Below, piece by piece: positions 41,488-50,595 of a stretch of 64,000 nucleotides of DNA. Position numbers and translations under genes: made by a program. Below the pieces are notes generated by a model. That model searched no databases, was not told where the DNA came from, and saw only the letters and a program-made list of their open reading frames with translations. Positions within the stretch are counted from its first letter, which is position 1. Every line of letters starts with the position of its first letter. The DNA is taken from positions 434,001 to 498,000 of the forward strand of contig NZ_JANLCK010000003.1 of NCBI RefSeq assembly GCF_024979315.1, read 5' to 3'. Source of the stretch: Herbiconiux oxytropis. GTDB taxonomy: Bacteria; Actinomycetota; Actinomycetes; Actinomycetales; Microbacteriaceae.

Positions 41488-41877
41488 TCAGTCCGTCAGC
41501 TCGAGTTCGAGGATCTGGAAGCCCTCGGCCGGCAGCTCGCAGGCCGCGTCGATCTCGCGAACGACCCGGTTGAACTCGGTGACGTCACCGAACGGCGATC
41601 CGGGCAGGGCGGTCCGAGCCTCGGCGATGAGAGGTGTGAGGTCGTCCCCCGCCATCTCCTCGGTGTCCGCAAGGCTCGCTCGGGCCTCATCCCACGAGGT
41701 CGTCGCCTCGGCGGACGGGTCGAGACGGTTGATGCTCAGCTTCTGGGTGATCGCCGCGAAGTGCGGGCACGCCCACTCGTCGTCCGGGAGCTCTTCGCTC
41801 GCGCACCCCGCCAGGCCGAGGACCGTCGCGGCCACCACCGCCACCGTCAGGATCTGTCGTGGAGCCCGTGTCCTCAT
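41488..41877 (-). CDS. Putative lipoprotein
   Basis: A 129-residue protein with a lipoprotein signal peptide (ILTVAVVAATVLGLAGC, cysteine near residue 25). The mature part is small, acidic and helical, with WACPHFAAITQKLS at its start. The ATG at 41877 begins directly at the signal peptide. No family recognised. It is convergent with the PIN toxin gene, 11 bases apart, and 112 bases downstream of the large hydrolase operon. Confidence 0.7.
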   Translation of the reverse strand: MRTRAPRQILTVAVVAATVLGLAGCASEELPDDEWACPHFAAITQKLSINRLDPSAEATTSWDEARASLADTEEMAGDDLTPLIAEARTALPGSPFGDVTEFNRVVREIDAACELPAEGFQILELELTD

Positions 41878-41989
41878 CGCATCCACCCCGTCCGGTCGTC
41901 CCGCTGACCCTATCCGACCCGTGGGCTCTGCGCGTCCACGACGACCGGTGCGGCTCTGCATGAGGGCGCACGAATCACGTCCCTGCAGC

Positions 41990-43111
41990 TCAGGCCTCGA
42001 CGAGGTCCAGCACTCTCGCCCAGGTGGCCTCCCAGATCGGCGCACGGGGATCGATCACGCTGAAGTGGTGGCCCGGGGCCTCAAGGAGTTCGGGCTGGCC
42101 GAGGGCGACCGACCGGGAGAGGCGCCGGTTCATCTCCACCAGGTCGGCCGAGTCGTCGGCGCCCTGCACGAGCAGCCACGGGGTCGACCGCTCGCGGAAC
42201 TCCCGCGGCGACGCACGGGCGTAGAGCTCCGGGATCTCGGAGGGTGAACCGCCCAGAGCGATCCCGACGGCGCCTTCGCCGAGAAACCGCTCGTGGGCGG
42301 CGACGAGGTCGACCACGCCGGCGAGCGAGACCGTGAGCTGCACGGTCTCCGGAGCGGCCTCCTCCGCGAGCTGCAGCGCCAGCTGGCCTCCCGCCGAGTG
42401 CCCGACGAGCACGACGGGCCCGCCGGAGGGGCCCGCCAGCTCGCGCGCCCGGGCCGATCCGGAACGCAGGTCGTCGAGGGTGGCCGCCCACCCGTGGAGG
42501 TCCGGCCGCCGGTACTCGAGGTTCCAGCTGCGCCAGCCGCGCCGGGCGACATCGACGGCGAGCTCGTCCATCAGCCCGGCCTGCCACCTCGAGCGGTAGA
42601 ACCCGCCGTGAATGAGGACCGCGAGAGGCGGTGCCCCGGATCCGGCGGCGTTCACCGGTTCACGCCACTCGCCGTACTGTTCGGCATCGGGCCCGTAATG
42701 CACGCGCCGGGCCGGGTGCAGGGCGGCAGCGACGGCCGAGTTCACCACGAAGGGGAGCCCATCCAGTCCCAGACCGCGCACGTGGTGCAGGAGCGCGGTC
42801 GAGGGGTCGCGGTCGCGCGCGCCCAGATCGAACCGGATGATCGGAGGCCGGGTTCGTCCCTGATCCGTCGAGAACGAATCCGCCTCCAGCTCGAGATCGA
42901 CCCCCTCGCCGGGCAGGACGAGCACGGCAGACGCCTCGGAGGTGGGCGCGGCGGCACGACGCAGCACGTCGGCGGGGGTCTCATCCGGCAGCAGCGTGAC
43001 CATCCTGAACCCCCACCCGCGCGAGGCGGTGGCCTCGGCGAGCACCTGTTCCAGGCGTGCCTCGTCGACGTCGAGCCCGCTCGACACGATCGCGGTGAGA
43101 AGACGGTTCAT
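41990..43111 (-). CDS. Alpha/beta hydrolase with an N-terminal extra domain
   Basis: A 373-residue protein. Residues about 150-373 are an alpha/beta hydrolase with the oxyanion motif LIHGGFYRSRW, nucleophile GHSAGGQLAL and catalytic histidine in EAPGHHFSVID. The HGGFYRSRW pattern resembles kynurenine formamidase-like enzymes. Residues 1 to about 130 form an additional, unrecognised domain (VLEQVLAEA-like helix, then VLVLPGEGVDLELEAD). It is the last gene of the 13-gene operon, its start overlapping the LLM gene stop by 4 bases. It probably cleaves an amide or ester intermediate of that pathway. Confidence 0.8.
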   Translation of the reverse strand: MNRLLTAIVSSGLDVDEARLEQVLAEATASRGWGFRMVTLLPDETPADVLRRAAAPTSEASAVLVLPGEGVDLELEADSFSTDQGRTRPPIIRFDLGARDRDPSTALLHHVRGLGLDGLPFVVNSAVAAALHPARRVHYGPDAEQYGEWREPVNAAGSGAPPLAVLIHGGFYRSRWQAGLMDELAVDVARRGWRSWNLEYRRPDLHGWAATLDDLRSGSARARELAGPSGGPVVLVGHSAGGQLALQLAEEAAPETVQLTVSLAGVVDLVAAHERFLGEGAVGIALGGSPSEIPELYARASPREFRERSTPWLLVQGADDSADLVEMNRRLSRSVALGQPELLEAPGHHFSVIDPRAPIWEATWARVLDLVEA

Positions 43112-44115
43112 CGGTCGAGCTTCAGCAGCGGCATCACGGCGGTGCCGATCAGGTCGATCCCGCCGGCGTCGGTGAGCCCTTGGGGTGTCCCGAAGTCCAC
43201 GCGGTCGGCCCCCGCATCGATCAGCGACTGCGCCTGCTCGGCGACGTGCTCGGGGGTGCCGGAGAAGGCGAAGAGGTCGAGCACGTCATCCGGGATCCGA
43301 TCGCCGGCCGCCTGATCATCTCCCTCGCCCACGAGGCGGCGCACCGACTCGAGCAGGTCGTCCGGGAGCTCGACGGTCGGATCGAGGTCGGCCACGGCGG
43401 CCAGGTACATCGCGACCTCGCGGCGGGCCGCTGATCGGGCGGCACGCCCGTCGCGATCGACCACGGTGACCGCCCCGAGCACGAGCTTCACATCCTGGGC
43501 GCTCCGACCCGCCTTCTGCGCGCCCACCCCGATCCGCTCGCGCATCACAGGGACCATCGCCGGGTTCGCCGTGCCGCCGACCTTGAGCTCGTCCGCGATC
43601 CGCCCTGCGAGGGCGGCTCCGAGCGGCCCCCAGGCGCCGATCAGCAGGGGTGGCCGCGCTCGCCTCACGGGGTACCGCAGGGCCACGCCCGGAGCGAGCG
43701 GATAGATCTCTCCCTCGAACCCGGCCCCTTCACCCGAGAGCAGAGCGTAGATGTGTCCGGCTGCTTCTCGCAGGTGCGCGACGGGCTTGGTCTGGCGGAG
43801 TCCGATCGCGTCGAGCCAGGTCCCCTTGGCAAGTCCCAGGTACGCCCGGCCGTCGCTCGCTGCGTCGAGCGCGGCGACCTGCCCGGCGATCTCGTACGGA
43901 TGCAGGGAGTACGGGTTCCAGCAGGCGGCGCCCAGCCTGACCCGGGATGTCGCCGCCGCCATCTCGAGGAGCGCGGCGATGGGCGGCTGGAACAGCAGGT
44001 CGCTGAACACGCTCACGACATCGATCCCGTGCCTCTCGGCGCCGGCGGCGAGCGGGCCGTAGGCTCCGGGCGCCTTGTCCGACTGGATGCCGAGCCCGAT
44101 CTCCGCGCGGCTCAC
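43108..44115 (-). CDS. LLM-class (luciferase-like, F420/FMN) oxidoreductase
   Basis: A 335-residue TIM-barrel flavin/F420 oxidoreductase. The family features are a MSRAEIGLGIQSD strand, the TSRVRLGAACWNPYSLHPYE active-site strand and a conserved LLIGAWGPLGAALAGRIADE near residue 160. These enzymes use F420 or FMN for hydride transfer or monooxygenation. The GTG start at 44115 overlaps the TIGR04076 stop. Other F420-type proteins occur about 15 kb upstream (59063, 59516), consistent with an F420-producing organism. Confidence 0.85.
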   Translation of the reverse strand: MSRAEIGLGIQSDKAPGAYGPLAAGAERHGIDVVSVFSDLLFQPPIAALLEMAAATSRVRLGAACWNPYSLHPYEIAGQVAALDAASDGRAYLGLAKGTWLDAIGLRQTKPVAHLREAAGHIYALLSGEGAGFEGEIYPLAPGVALRYPVRRARPPLLIGAWGPLGAALAGRIADELKVGGTANPAMVPVMRERIGVGAQKAGRSAQDVKLVLGAVTVVDRDGRAARSAARREVAMYLAAVADLDPTVELPDDLLESVRRLVGEGDDQAAGDRIPDDVLDLFAFSGTPEHVAEQAQSLIDAGADRVDFGTPQGLTDAGGIDLIGTAVMPLLKLDR

Positions 44116-44468
44116 GTGAGGTCTCCCGAGCGCATCGGGCAGAGCGCACCGCGTTCGATCCGCATGATCAGACGCTCCTCCGGGTCTGGACAGGCGACCA
44201 GGGAATCCCGTTCGAGCCAGTCGCCGTCCGGCAGCTTGCGCTGCTTGGCCGGGATCATCGGCAGCACGGCCTGCAGCGCGTAGAGGCAGAAATGCCCCGG
44301 AATCGTCAGCTGACTCGAGTTCACCACGTCGAACGAGTCGCCCACGTGCATGCCGCAGACCGATCGGCCCTCGATGCGGTCGACGACGACGGTGATGTCG
44401 TACAGCTCCATGTCGTCGCCGGCGTCGGCTTCACGCGAGTCGGCGTCCCCAACGGTCTCATCGGTCAT
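44112..44468 (-). CDS. TIGR04076-family protein
   Basis: A 118-residue protein. After a 20-residue acidic leader it matches TIGR04076: YDITVVVDRIEGRSVCGMHV, GDSFDVVN and the C-terminal CPDPEERLIMRIERG. A pair of cysteines (SVCGMHV and GHFCLYAL) is conserved and may bind metal or a cofactor. The family has no defined activity but often accompanies oxidoreductases in catabolic operons. Its start overlaps the dehydrogenase stop by 11 bases and its stop overlaps the LLM gene. Confidence 0.85.
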   Translation of the reverse strand: MTDETVGDADSREADAGDDMELYDITVVVDRIEGRSVCGMHVGDSFDVVNSSQLTIPGHFCLYALQAVLPMIPAKQRKLPDGDWLERDSLVACPDPEERLIMRIERGALCPMRSGDLT

Positions 44469-45492
44469 GATCTGCTCCTTCTGCGGCGACGGATGCGCCT
44501 CCGCGATCGAGTACCACGATGGTCTTGCCCCGGGTGCGGCGGGCCGCGAGGTCGTCGAGTGCGGCGCCTGCGTCGTCGAGGCCGACGACGCGATCGACGA
44601 GCGGGCGCACGCTTCCGGCCGTGACGAGGGCGAAGAGTGCGGCGTAGACCTCGCTCACCTCCGCCGGCCGCTCCCACGGATAGCGTGAACCCCAGGACAG
44701 GCCCACCAGATCGACGTTGCGCGCCATCAGCGAAGCGGGGTCGACCTGCGACGAGCCCCCGGCCGTGCCGACGGCCACGAGACGGCCCTCGAACGCCAGG
44801 CAATCGAGCGAAACCGCGGTCATCGGCCCGCCGACCGGGTCGATCACGGCGGCCACGCCCGCACCCCCGGTGGCCGCGCGCACGAGGTCGACGACGTCGG
44901 CGTCCCGGTAGTCGATGGCCAGATCGGCGCCCTGGGCGAGGCAGACGGCCGTCTTCTCCGGCCCGCCCGCCGTCGCGATGACGCGGAGCCCACGCGAGCG
45001 CGCGAGCTGGATGGTGGCGATCCCCACCCCACCCGCTCCGGCGTTGACCAGCACGGTCTCGCCGGGCTCGAGCCGAGCCCGCTCGAGGGCGAACCACGCC
45101 GTCTGGTAGGTCACCGGCAGCGCGGCGGCCGTCACAGCGTCGACGGTCGGGGGTCGCTCCACGGCGAGCGACGAGGCGATGACGACTTCGTCGCCGAGGG
45201 CTCCCTCCGGCAGCGCGGGGCAGGCCAGGACTCTCGTGCCCACCGCGTGCACCGAGCCCTCGGCCGCCTCGATCACCGTGCCGGCCACCTCGACGCCGGG
45301 CACGAACGGCGGAACGGGGACACCGGGGTAGTCGCCCCGGCACATCATGACGTCGAGGAAGTTGAGCCCGACCGCCTCGGAGCCGAGCCGGATCTGCCCT
45401 CGCTCGAGAGTTCCGCGCGTCCGTTCCGACACGCGGAGCACGTCGCCCGGCTCGCCGAACTCCACGACGACGGCGGAGCGGTACCGGCTCAC
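44458..45492 (-). CDS. MDR-superfamily NADPH:quinone oxidoreductase-like protein
   Basis: A 344-residue medium-chain dehydrogenase/reductase. The substrate domain (VVVEFGEPGDVLRVSERTRG, GLNFLDVMMCRGDYPGV) and the NADPH Rossmann motif NAGAGGVGIATIQLARSRG match the quinone oxidoreductase/enoyl reductase group. No zinc ligands are visible, so it is probably zinc-independent. GTG at 45492 overlaps the SnoaL-like stop by 4 bases. It probably reduces an unsaturated carbonyl intermediate, which is inference. Confidence 0.87.
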   Translation of the reverse strand: MSRYRSAVVVEFGEPGDVLRVSERTRGTLERGQIRLGSEAVGLNFLDVMMCRGDYPGVPVPPFVPGVEVAGTVIEAAEGSVHAVGTRVLACPALPEGALGDEVVIASSLAVERPPTVDAVTAAALPVTYQTAWFALERARLEPGETVLVNAGAGGVGIATIQLARSRGLRVIATAGGPEKTAVCLAQGADLAIDYRDADVVDLVRAATGGAGVAAVIDPVGGPMTAVSLDCLAFEGRLVAVGTAGGSSQVDPASLMARNVDLVGLSWGSRYPWERPAEVSEVYAALFALVTAGSVRPLVDRVVGLDDAGAALDDLAARRTRGKTIVVLDRGGASVAAEGADHDR

Positions 45493-45956
45493 ACCCGCTC
45501 TCCCGACCCCGGGCCCGACTCCGGACCGGGTTCCGGATCGGCCGTCTCGGCGACCTGCGAGGGCCGCGCCCACAGCTCGGAGTGGTGGTGCACGATGCGC
45601 CAGCCGTTCTCCGGATCCCGCAGCAGCACGTCGGTCACCCGCGAGACCTCGTCGCCGTCGACCCCCGTCTTCGACGCGACGAGCAGGTACCTGGCCACCG
45701 CGTGATCGCCCCACACGTCCACGCGCTCGGCCTCCACCCGGAGCGACGCCACCTGAGCCACGACCGACGGCGGCCGTTCGTCGCGGTAGGCGTCGAGCTC
45801 GTCCCGGCTGATCAGGCGCGGGAGAGGTGTCTCCCAGGTCGTGACGTCCGGTGCGAGATGTCGGTCGAACCGCTCACGATCCCGTGCCATGAACGCGTCG
45901 TACATGTCCCGGATCTCGTCGAGCACGACGCTCTCCGCCGTGGTGGGGGCACTCAT
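45489..45956 (-). CDS. SnoaL/DUF4440-like (NTF2 fold) protein
   Basis: A 155-residue protein with an NTF2-like cone fold: helix EIRDMYDAFMARDRERFDRH, strands around RVDVWGDHAVARYLLVASKT and a WRIVHHHSELW strand. The last 20 residues are a Pro/Glu/Gly-rich tail. Such proteins are ketosteroid-isomerase-like enzymes or binding proteins. It is translationally coupled to the genes on both sides (ATGA and GTGA overlaps). Confidence 0.83.
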   Translation of the reverse strand: MSAPTTAESVVLDEIRDMYDAFMARDRERFDRHLAPDVTTWETPLPRLISRDELDAYRDERPPSVVAQVASLRVEAERVDVWGDHAVARYLLVASKTGVDGDEVSRVTDVLLRDPENGWRIVHHHSELWARPSQVAETADPEPGPESGPGSGERV

Positions 45957-47242
45957 GCGATCACCAGTCTGTCGTCGCGCACCACATCGCCCGCCTGCAT
46001 GACCCACCGCAGGGTGCGGAGCGCGGAGATGTCCTCGAGCGGATCCGCGTCGACCGCGATCAGATCGGCGCGCTTGCCCACCTCGATCGTGCCGACGGCG
46101 TCGTCGATCCCGAGCCAGCGCGCGCAGTTGACGGTGCCGGCCCGGAGAGTGGCGGGTGCGCCGAGTCCGTTCTCGCTCATGTGCTCCATCTCGCGCACGA
46201 TCGCCGTGGTGCCCTCGAACGGCCAGAAGGGCGGCATGTCGCTGCCGACCATGATGGTGACCCCGGCCTCCATCGCCATCCGGAACGACTCGAGGTGCCG
46301 AGGCCCCGCCGACAGGGACCGCTCCTGCATCCACGCCGGAACACCGAGCTCGTCGAAGAACGATCCGCATCGGGTCACCACGAGGGTCGGCACCAGAGCG
46401 GTGCCCGCGGCCGCCATCGCCGCGGCCACCTCGGGGGTGAGCTCGTAGCCGTGCTCCACGCAGTCGAGCCCCAGCGCCACGGCCTCGGCGATGATCGGCG
46501 CAGGGCCGGCGTGCGCCGTGACCTTGCGCCCCCAGGCGTGAGCGGTCGAGATGACCGCCGACATCTCCTCGCGGGTGAGCTGCGGGGTGTCCATGCCTTC
46601 GTGGCGACCCGCGATGCCGCCGGAGATCATCACCTTGATCAGGTCGGCTCCCGCCTTGATCTGGCTGCGCACCCCCTGCGCGAAGCCCACGGCTCCGTCG
46701 CACTCGAGTGTGTCGCCGTTCTCGTGCCCGTGGCCGCCGGTGCACACGAGGGCCCGGCCGGCGGTGCGGATGTCGGGCCCGGGCACGAGGCCTCGCGCGA
46801 TCGCGTCGCGGAGCGCGAAGTCGACGTGGTCGCGCTCGGCGACGCAGCGCACGGTCGTGATGCCGGAGTGCAGTGCGCGGCGCGCCCCGTCGGCCATGTA
46901 GAGCGCGATCCCCGCGTCGTCGAGCGCGCTCACGGCGGCGCCGCGCTCGCCGGGGAGCGCGAGGGAGAAGTGGGTGTGCATGTTCATCAGGCCGGGTGCC
47001 AGATAGGCGCCGCCGAGATCCACCTCGACGGGCGCAACCGCCCCCGTGCCCGCCGAGACCGCTGCGGCGCGGCGCACGTCGTCCTCGGCGCCGACCGCCG
47101 CGATCACGCCGTCGCGCACCCACACCGCACCGGGCGTGGCCGTCTCGGCGACGGCGTCCACGATCGACAGCGAGTGCAGCAGCACGCTCGTCGGACTCGG
47201 CCCCGTTCCGCGGAACGCGGTGGAAGCGATGTCATCGGTCAT
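45953..47242 (-). CDS. Amidohydrolase, imidazolonepropionase/prolidase-like (lysine-carboxylate) type
   Basis: A 429-residue metal-dependent hydrolase. The HxH is in LMNMHTHFSL, the metal-bridging lysine in LIKVMISGG, histidines in VTAHAG and EHGYEL, and the aspartate in VGSDMPPF. This order is that of the carboxylated-lysine binuclear subgroup (prolidase/Xaa-Arg dipeptidase-like), which hydrolyses amides or lactams. ATG at 47242 has a GGAG ribosome-binding site. An ATG at 47257 lacks one. The gene overlaps the HyuB stop by 11 bases. Confidence 0.87.
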   Translation of the reverse strand: MTDDIASTAFRGTGPSPTSVLLHSLSIVDAVAETATPGAVWVRDGVIAAVGAEDDVRRAAAVSAGTGAVAPVEVDLGGAYLAPGLMNMHTHFSLALPGERGAAVSALDDAGIALYMADGARRALHSGITTVRCVAERDHVDFALRDAIARGLVPGPDIRTAGRALVCTGGHGHENGDTLECDGAVGFAQGVRSQIKAGADLIKVMISGGIAGRHEGMDTPQLTREEMSAVISTAHAWGRKVTAHAGPAPIIAEAVALGLDCVEHGYELTPEVAAAMAAAGTALVPTLVVTRCGSFFDELGVPAWMQERSLSAGPRHLESFRMAMEAGVTIMVGSDMPPFWPFEGTTAIVREMEHMSENGLGAPATLRAGTVNCARWLGIDDAVGTIEVGKRADLIAVDADPLEDISALRTLRWVMQAGDVVRDDRLVIA

Positions 47243-48917
47243 CGAGATCAACTCCATAGGTGTCGGATGCCGCGGCGGCGGAGACGATGCCCTCCGCCAC
47301 GTCCCGGCGGACGAGTTCCGGATCGCGTTCCGAGACGGGACCGTGCCCCGCTCCTCCCGCCGTGAGCAGGGTCACGCGGTCTCCTGCCGACACCGCGATC
47401 CGACGGGTGCTGAGCCGTCGCTCGCGGGCGGTGCCGGGGAAGGCGATCACCTGCGTCGGTTCGCTCTCCTGGCCGCCGTCGAGCGACCACGGCCTGGTGC
47501 GGGTCTTCTTGACCACCGAGAGGAACTCGCCGTTCGAGACGAAGCGGATGTCGCGCCTGATGCCCGGGCCCCCGCGGTGCTTTCCCGCCCCGGCCGAATC
47601 CGCGCGCACCTCGAGGCGTTCGAAGAGCATCCCGCTCTTGGCCTCGAGCACCTCGATGGGCGTGCTCCTGGCCACGGTCTGGCACAGGTGGTTGATCGGT
47701 CCGGCCCCGTCGTGGTGCGGGGTGCCGCCCCAGCCGATCGGGTCGTTGTTGCTGATGGCGAAGAACGCTCCGGTGTCCGGATGCGCGCCCACCATCATGA
47801 ATCCGGGCACGTCGCCGCCTGAGGACGCCCCGAGCCGATCCGGCATGCCCTGGGCGAGCGCCTTGTAGATGAGCTCGACGGCCAGGTTCCCCGTCCACTG
47901 CGTGAAGGTGGCCGCGGGGTACACCGCGTGGAAGAGCGATCCGGGTTCGGCCTTCACACGGAGCGGAGCCATGTGGCCCGCGTTCGTCTGCTCGAACGGC
48001 GTGGTGAGCGCCTTGAAGGCCACCCTGGCGCAGGCGATCGTGGCACCGAAGGGAAGGTTGACGGGCCCGCGCACCATCGGCGACGAACCCGCGAAGTCGA
48101 CGGTGAAGGTGCCGTCGGCCACCGTGACGGTGACCTCCAGCCGTACCGGTTCGTCGGTGATGCCGTCGTCGTCCATCCAGTCGACAGCCGTCCAGCTGCC
48201 CTGCGGCAGAGCCGCGATCGCGTCGAGCGACGCCTGTTCGCCGAGCTGCATGAAGCGCTCGATGCTCGCCTGCACGGTGCCGAGGCCGAATTTGGCGATG
48301 ACGTCGACGATGCGCCGCTGGCCGGTGCGCAGGCACGACACCTGCGCGTGCAGGTCGCCCAGCACCACGTCCGGCATGCGCGAGTTGAAGCGGATGAGCT
48401 CGTGCACGTCGTGCACGGGCTCACCGCGGGAGAAGACCTTGGTGCCCGGGAAGATGAGTCCCTCCTGGTGCATGTCGGTGGAGTCGAGCACGTAGCCCGG
48501 ATCCTTCGCGCCGAGGTCCATCCAGTGCGCCCGCACGCACACGAAGCCCACGAGCGTCTCCTCGTCGGGCAGGAAGACGGGAGAGAAGAGGGTCGCGTCG
48601 TAGGAGTGCGCCGCGTTCCAGTAGGGGTAGTTGAGCAGCACGACGTCGCCGGCCTCGAGGTTCTCCACCCCGACGTACTCGAGTCCCTTCTTCAGGGAGT
48701 GGTCGTTCGCACCCAGGAAGCGGGTGAGGCCCGGCGCCTCGGCCACGAGTCGCGCCCTCTCGTCGTAGATCGAGATGCCGAAGTCGAGCACCTCGTAGAT
48801 CACGGGATTGAACGCCGTGCGGATGAGGGTGCTGCGCATCTCGTCGGCGGCCGCGGCGAGGTAGCTCCGCACGACCTCGACGGTGGCGCCGTCGACGGCG
48901 GGCAGGCCCTCACTCAT
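47232..48917 (-). CDS. Hydantoinase/oxoprolinase B-type subunit (HyuB), copy 2
   Basis: A 561-residue HyuB-family protein, paralogous along its full length to the copy at 48910-50595. Conserved stretches include IRTAFNPVIYEVLDFGISIY, LLNYPYWNAAHSYDATLF, DSTDMHQEGLIFPGTKVFSR and ISNNDPIGWGGTP. Together with HyuA it forms the ATP-dependent hydrolases that open hydantoins, 5-oxoproline, lactams or N-carbamoyl compounds. Start ATG at 48917 overlaps the first copy by 8 bases. It may form a second enzyme with the shared HyuA, or an alternative complex. Confidence 0.9.
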   Translation of the reverse strand: MSEGLPAVDGATVEVVRSYLAAAADEMRSTLIRTAFNPVIYEVLDFGISIYDERARLVAEAPGLTRFLGANDHSLKKGLEYVGVENLEAGDVVLLNYPYWNAAHSYDATLFSPVFLPDEETLVGFVCVRAHWMDLGAKDPGYVLDSTDMHQEGLIFPGTKVFSRGEPVHDVHELIRFNSRMPDVVLGDLHAQVSCLRTGQRRIVDVIAKFGLGTVQASIERFMQLGEQASLDAIAALPQGSWTAVDWMDDDGITDEPVRLEVTVTVADGTFTVDFAGSSPMVRGPVNLPFGATIACARVAFKALTTPFEQTNAGHMAPLRVKAEPGSLFHAVYPAATFTQWTGNLAVELIYKALAQGMPDRLGASSGGDVPGFMMVGAHPDTGAFFAISNNDPIGWGGTPHHDGAGPINHLCQTVARSTPIEVLEAKSGMLFERLEVRADSAGAGKHRGGPGIRRDIRFVSNGEFLSVVKKTRTRPWSLDGGQESEPTQVIAFPGTARERRLSTRRIAVSAGDRVTLLTAGGAGHGPVSERDPELVRRDVAEGIVSAAAASDTYGVDLDDR

Positions 48918-50595
48918 CGATCTCGACCCCGTAGACCGACGCCGCGGCCTCGCGCGACACGTAGCCCTCCGACACGTCCCGCCGCACGAGTGCGGGGTCG
49001 CGGTCGGCTGGATCGCCGTGCCCGCCGCCGCCCGCGGTGAGCAGCCGGATGAGATCGCCCGGCTGCACCGGAACACGCTTCGTGCTGACTCTGGCCTCGC
49101 GCTCGGTGCCGGGGAAGACGACGACCTGATTGGGCTTCGGCTCGAGCCCGCCCTCGAGCGCCCACGGTGCGGTCTTCGTCTTCTTGATGACCGACAGGAA
49201 CTCGCCTGGTGAGACGAAGCGGATGTCGCGCTGCAGGCCCGCGCCGCCGCGGTGCCTCCCCGCTCCGCCGGAATCGGTGCGGATCTCGAGCCGCTCGAAG
49301 ATCATCCCGCTCCTGGCCTCGAGCACCTCGAGCGGGGTGCTCCGCACCGTGCTCTCGGAGAGGTGGATGGTGGCGTCGAGCCCGTCGTGCTCCGGTGTGC
49401 CGCCCCAGCCGACAGGATCGTTGTTGCTGATCGCGAAGAACTCTCCGGTGTCAGGGTGGTCGCCCACCATCATGAAGCCGGGGACGTCACCTCCGGATGA
49501 GGCAGCGAGACGGTCGGGCATGCCCTGCGCGAGGGCTTTGTACACGAGCTCGAGCGCCACGATCCCCGTCCAGAGCGTGAACGTCGGGGCGGGGTACACC
49601 GCGTGGAAGAGGGTGCCGGGCTCGGCGAGCACCCGGAGCGGCACGGTGGTTCCGGCGTTGCTCGGCTGCTCGGGCGAGGTGAGGTTCTTCAGCACGACCT
49701 TGCACAGGGCGATGGTCGCACCGAGGGGCATGTTCACGGGCCCCTTCGTGGCAGGCGACGATCCGGCGAAGTCGACGGTGAACGTGCCGTCGGCGATCGT
49801 GACCGTCACCTGCATGCGGATGGGGTCGTCGCTGATGCCGTCGTCGTCCATCCAGTCGACCGCTGTCCACGAGCCCTGCGGCAGCGCGGCCAGGGCATCG
49901 ATCGTGCTCTGCTCGCTGTGCGCCTTGATGACGGTCACGGCCTCGTCGACGGCGGGCTTGCCGAACTTCTGCATGATCTCGATCAGGCGGCGCTCGCCCG
50001 TGCGGATGGCCGAGACCTGGGCGTGCAGGTCGCCGAGAACGACGTCGGGCATGCGCGAGTTGAAGCGGATCAGCTCGTGGATGTCGTGCACGGCCTTCCC
50101 GCGCGAGAACACCTTCGTGCCTGGGAAGAGCATGCCCTCCTGGTGCACGTCGGTGGAGTCGAGCACATAGCCGGGATCCTTGGCGCCGAGGTCCATCCAG
50201 TGGGCCCGCACGCAGACGTAGCCCACCAGGGTGCCGTCGGCATCCGGATGCGCCTCGTCGGGCAGGAAGACCGGGGCGAACAGCGTCGCGTCGTAGGCGT
50301 GGGCCGCGTTCCAGTAGGGGTAGTTCAGCATGACGATGTCGCCCGGGAACAGGTTCTCGGCCCCCACGTACTCCACGCCCTTCTGCAGGGAGAAGTCGTT
50401 CGCGCCCAGGAAGAAGGTGAGTCCGGGCGCCTCGGCGATGAGCTCGAGCTTCTCGTCGTAGAGCGAGATCCCGAAGTCGAGCACCTCGTAGATCACCGGG
50501 TTGAAGGCGGTGCGGATGAGGGTCGTGCGCATCTCCTCTGCCGCCGCGAGCAGGTAGCTCCGCACGACCTCGATGGTGGCGCCGTCGAGGGTCAT
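48910..50595 (-). CDS. Hydantoinase/oxoprolinase B-type subunit (HyuB), copy 1
   Basis: A 561-residue HyuB-family protein directly downstream of HyuA (4-base ATGA overlap). It has the family stretches IRTAFNPVIYEVLDFGISLY, RFNSRMPDVVLGDLHAQVS and SSGGDVPGFMMVGDHPDTGE. The subunit carries the ATP-activated amide-hydrolysing site in caprolactamase-, hydantoinase- and acetone-carboxylase-like complexes. Its exact length match to the second copy points to tandem duplication. The substrate cannot be inferred from sequence. Confidence 0.92.
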   Translation of the reverse strand: MTLDGATIEVVRSYLLAAAEEMRTTLIRTAFNPVIYEVLDFGISLYDEKLELIAEAPGLTFFLGANDFSLQKGVEYVGAENLFPGDIVMLNYPYWNAAHAYDATLFAPVFLPDEAHPDADGTLVGYVCVRAHWMDLGAKDPGYVLDSTDVHQEGMLFPGTKVFSRGKAVHDIHELIRFNSRMPDVVLGDLHAQVSAIRTGERRLIEIMQKFGKPAVDEAVTVIKAHSEQSTIDALAALPQGSWTAVDWMDDDGISDDPIRMQVTVTIADGTFTVDFAGSSPATKGPVNMPLGATIALCKVVLKNLTSPEQPSNAGTTVPLRVLAEPGTLFHAVYPAPTFTLWTGIVALELVYKALAQGMPDRLAASSGGDVPGFMMVGDHPDTGEFFAISNNDPVGWGGTPEHDGLDATIHLSESTVRSTPLEVLEARSGMIFERLEIRTDSGGAGRHRGGAGLQRDIRFVSPGEFLSVIKKTKTAPWALEGGLEPKPNQVVVFPGTEREARVSTKRVPVQPGDLIRLLTAGGGGHGDPADRDPALVRRDVSEGYVSREAAASVYGVEIDE

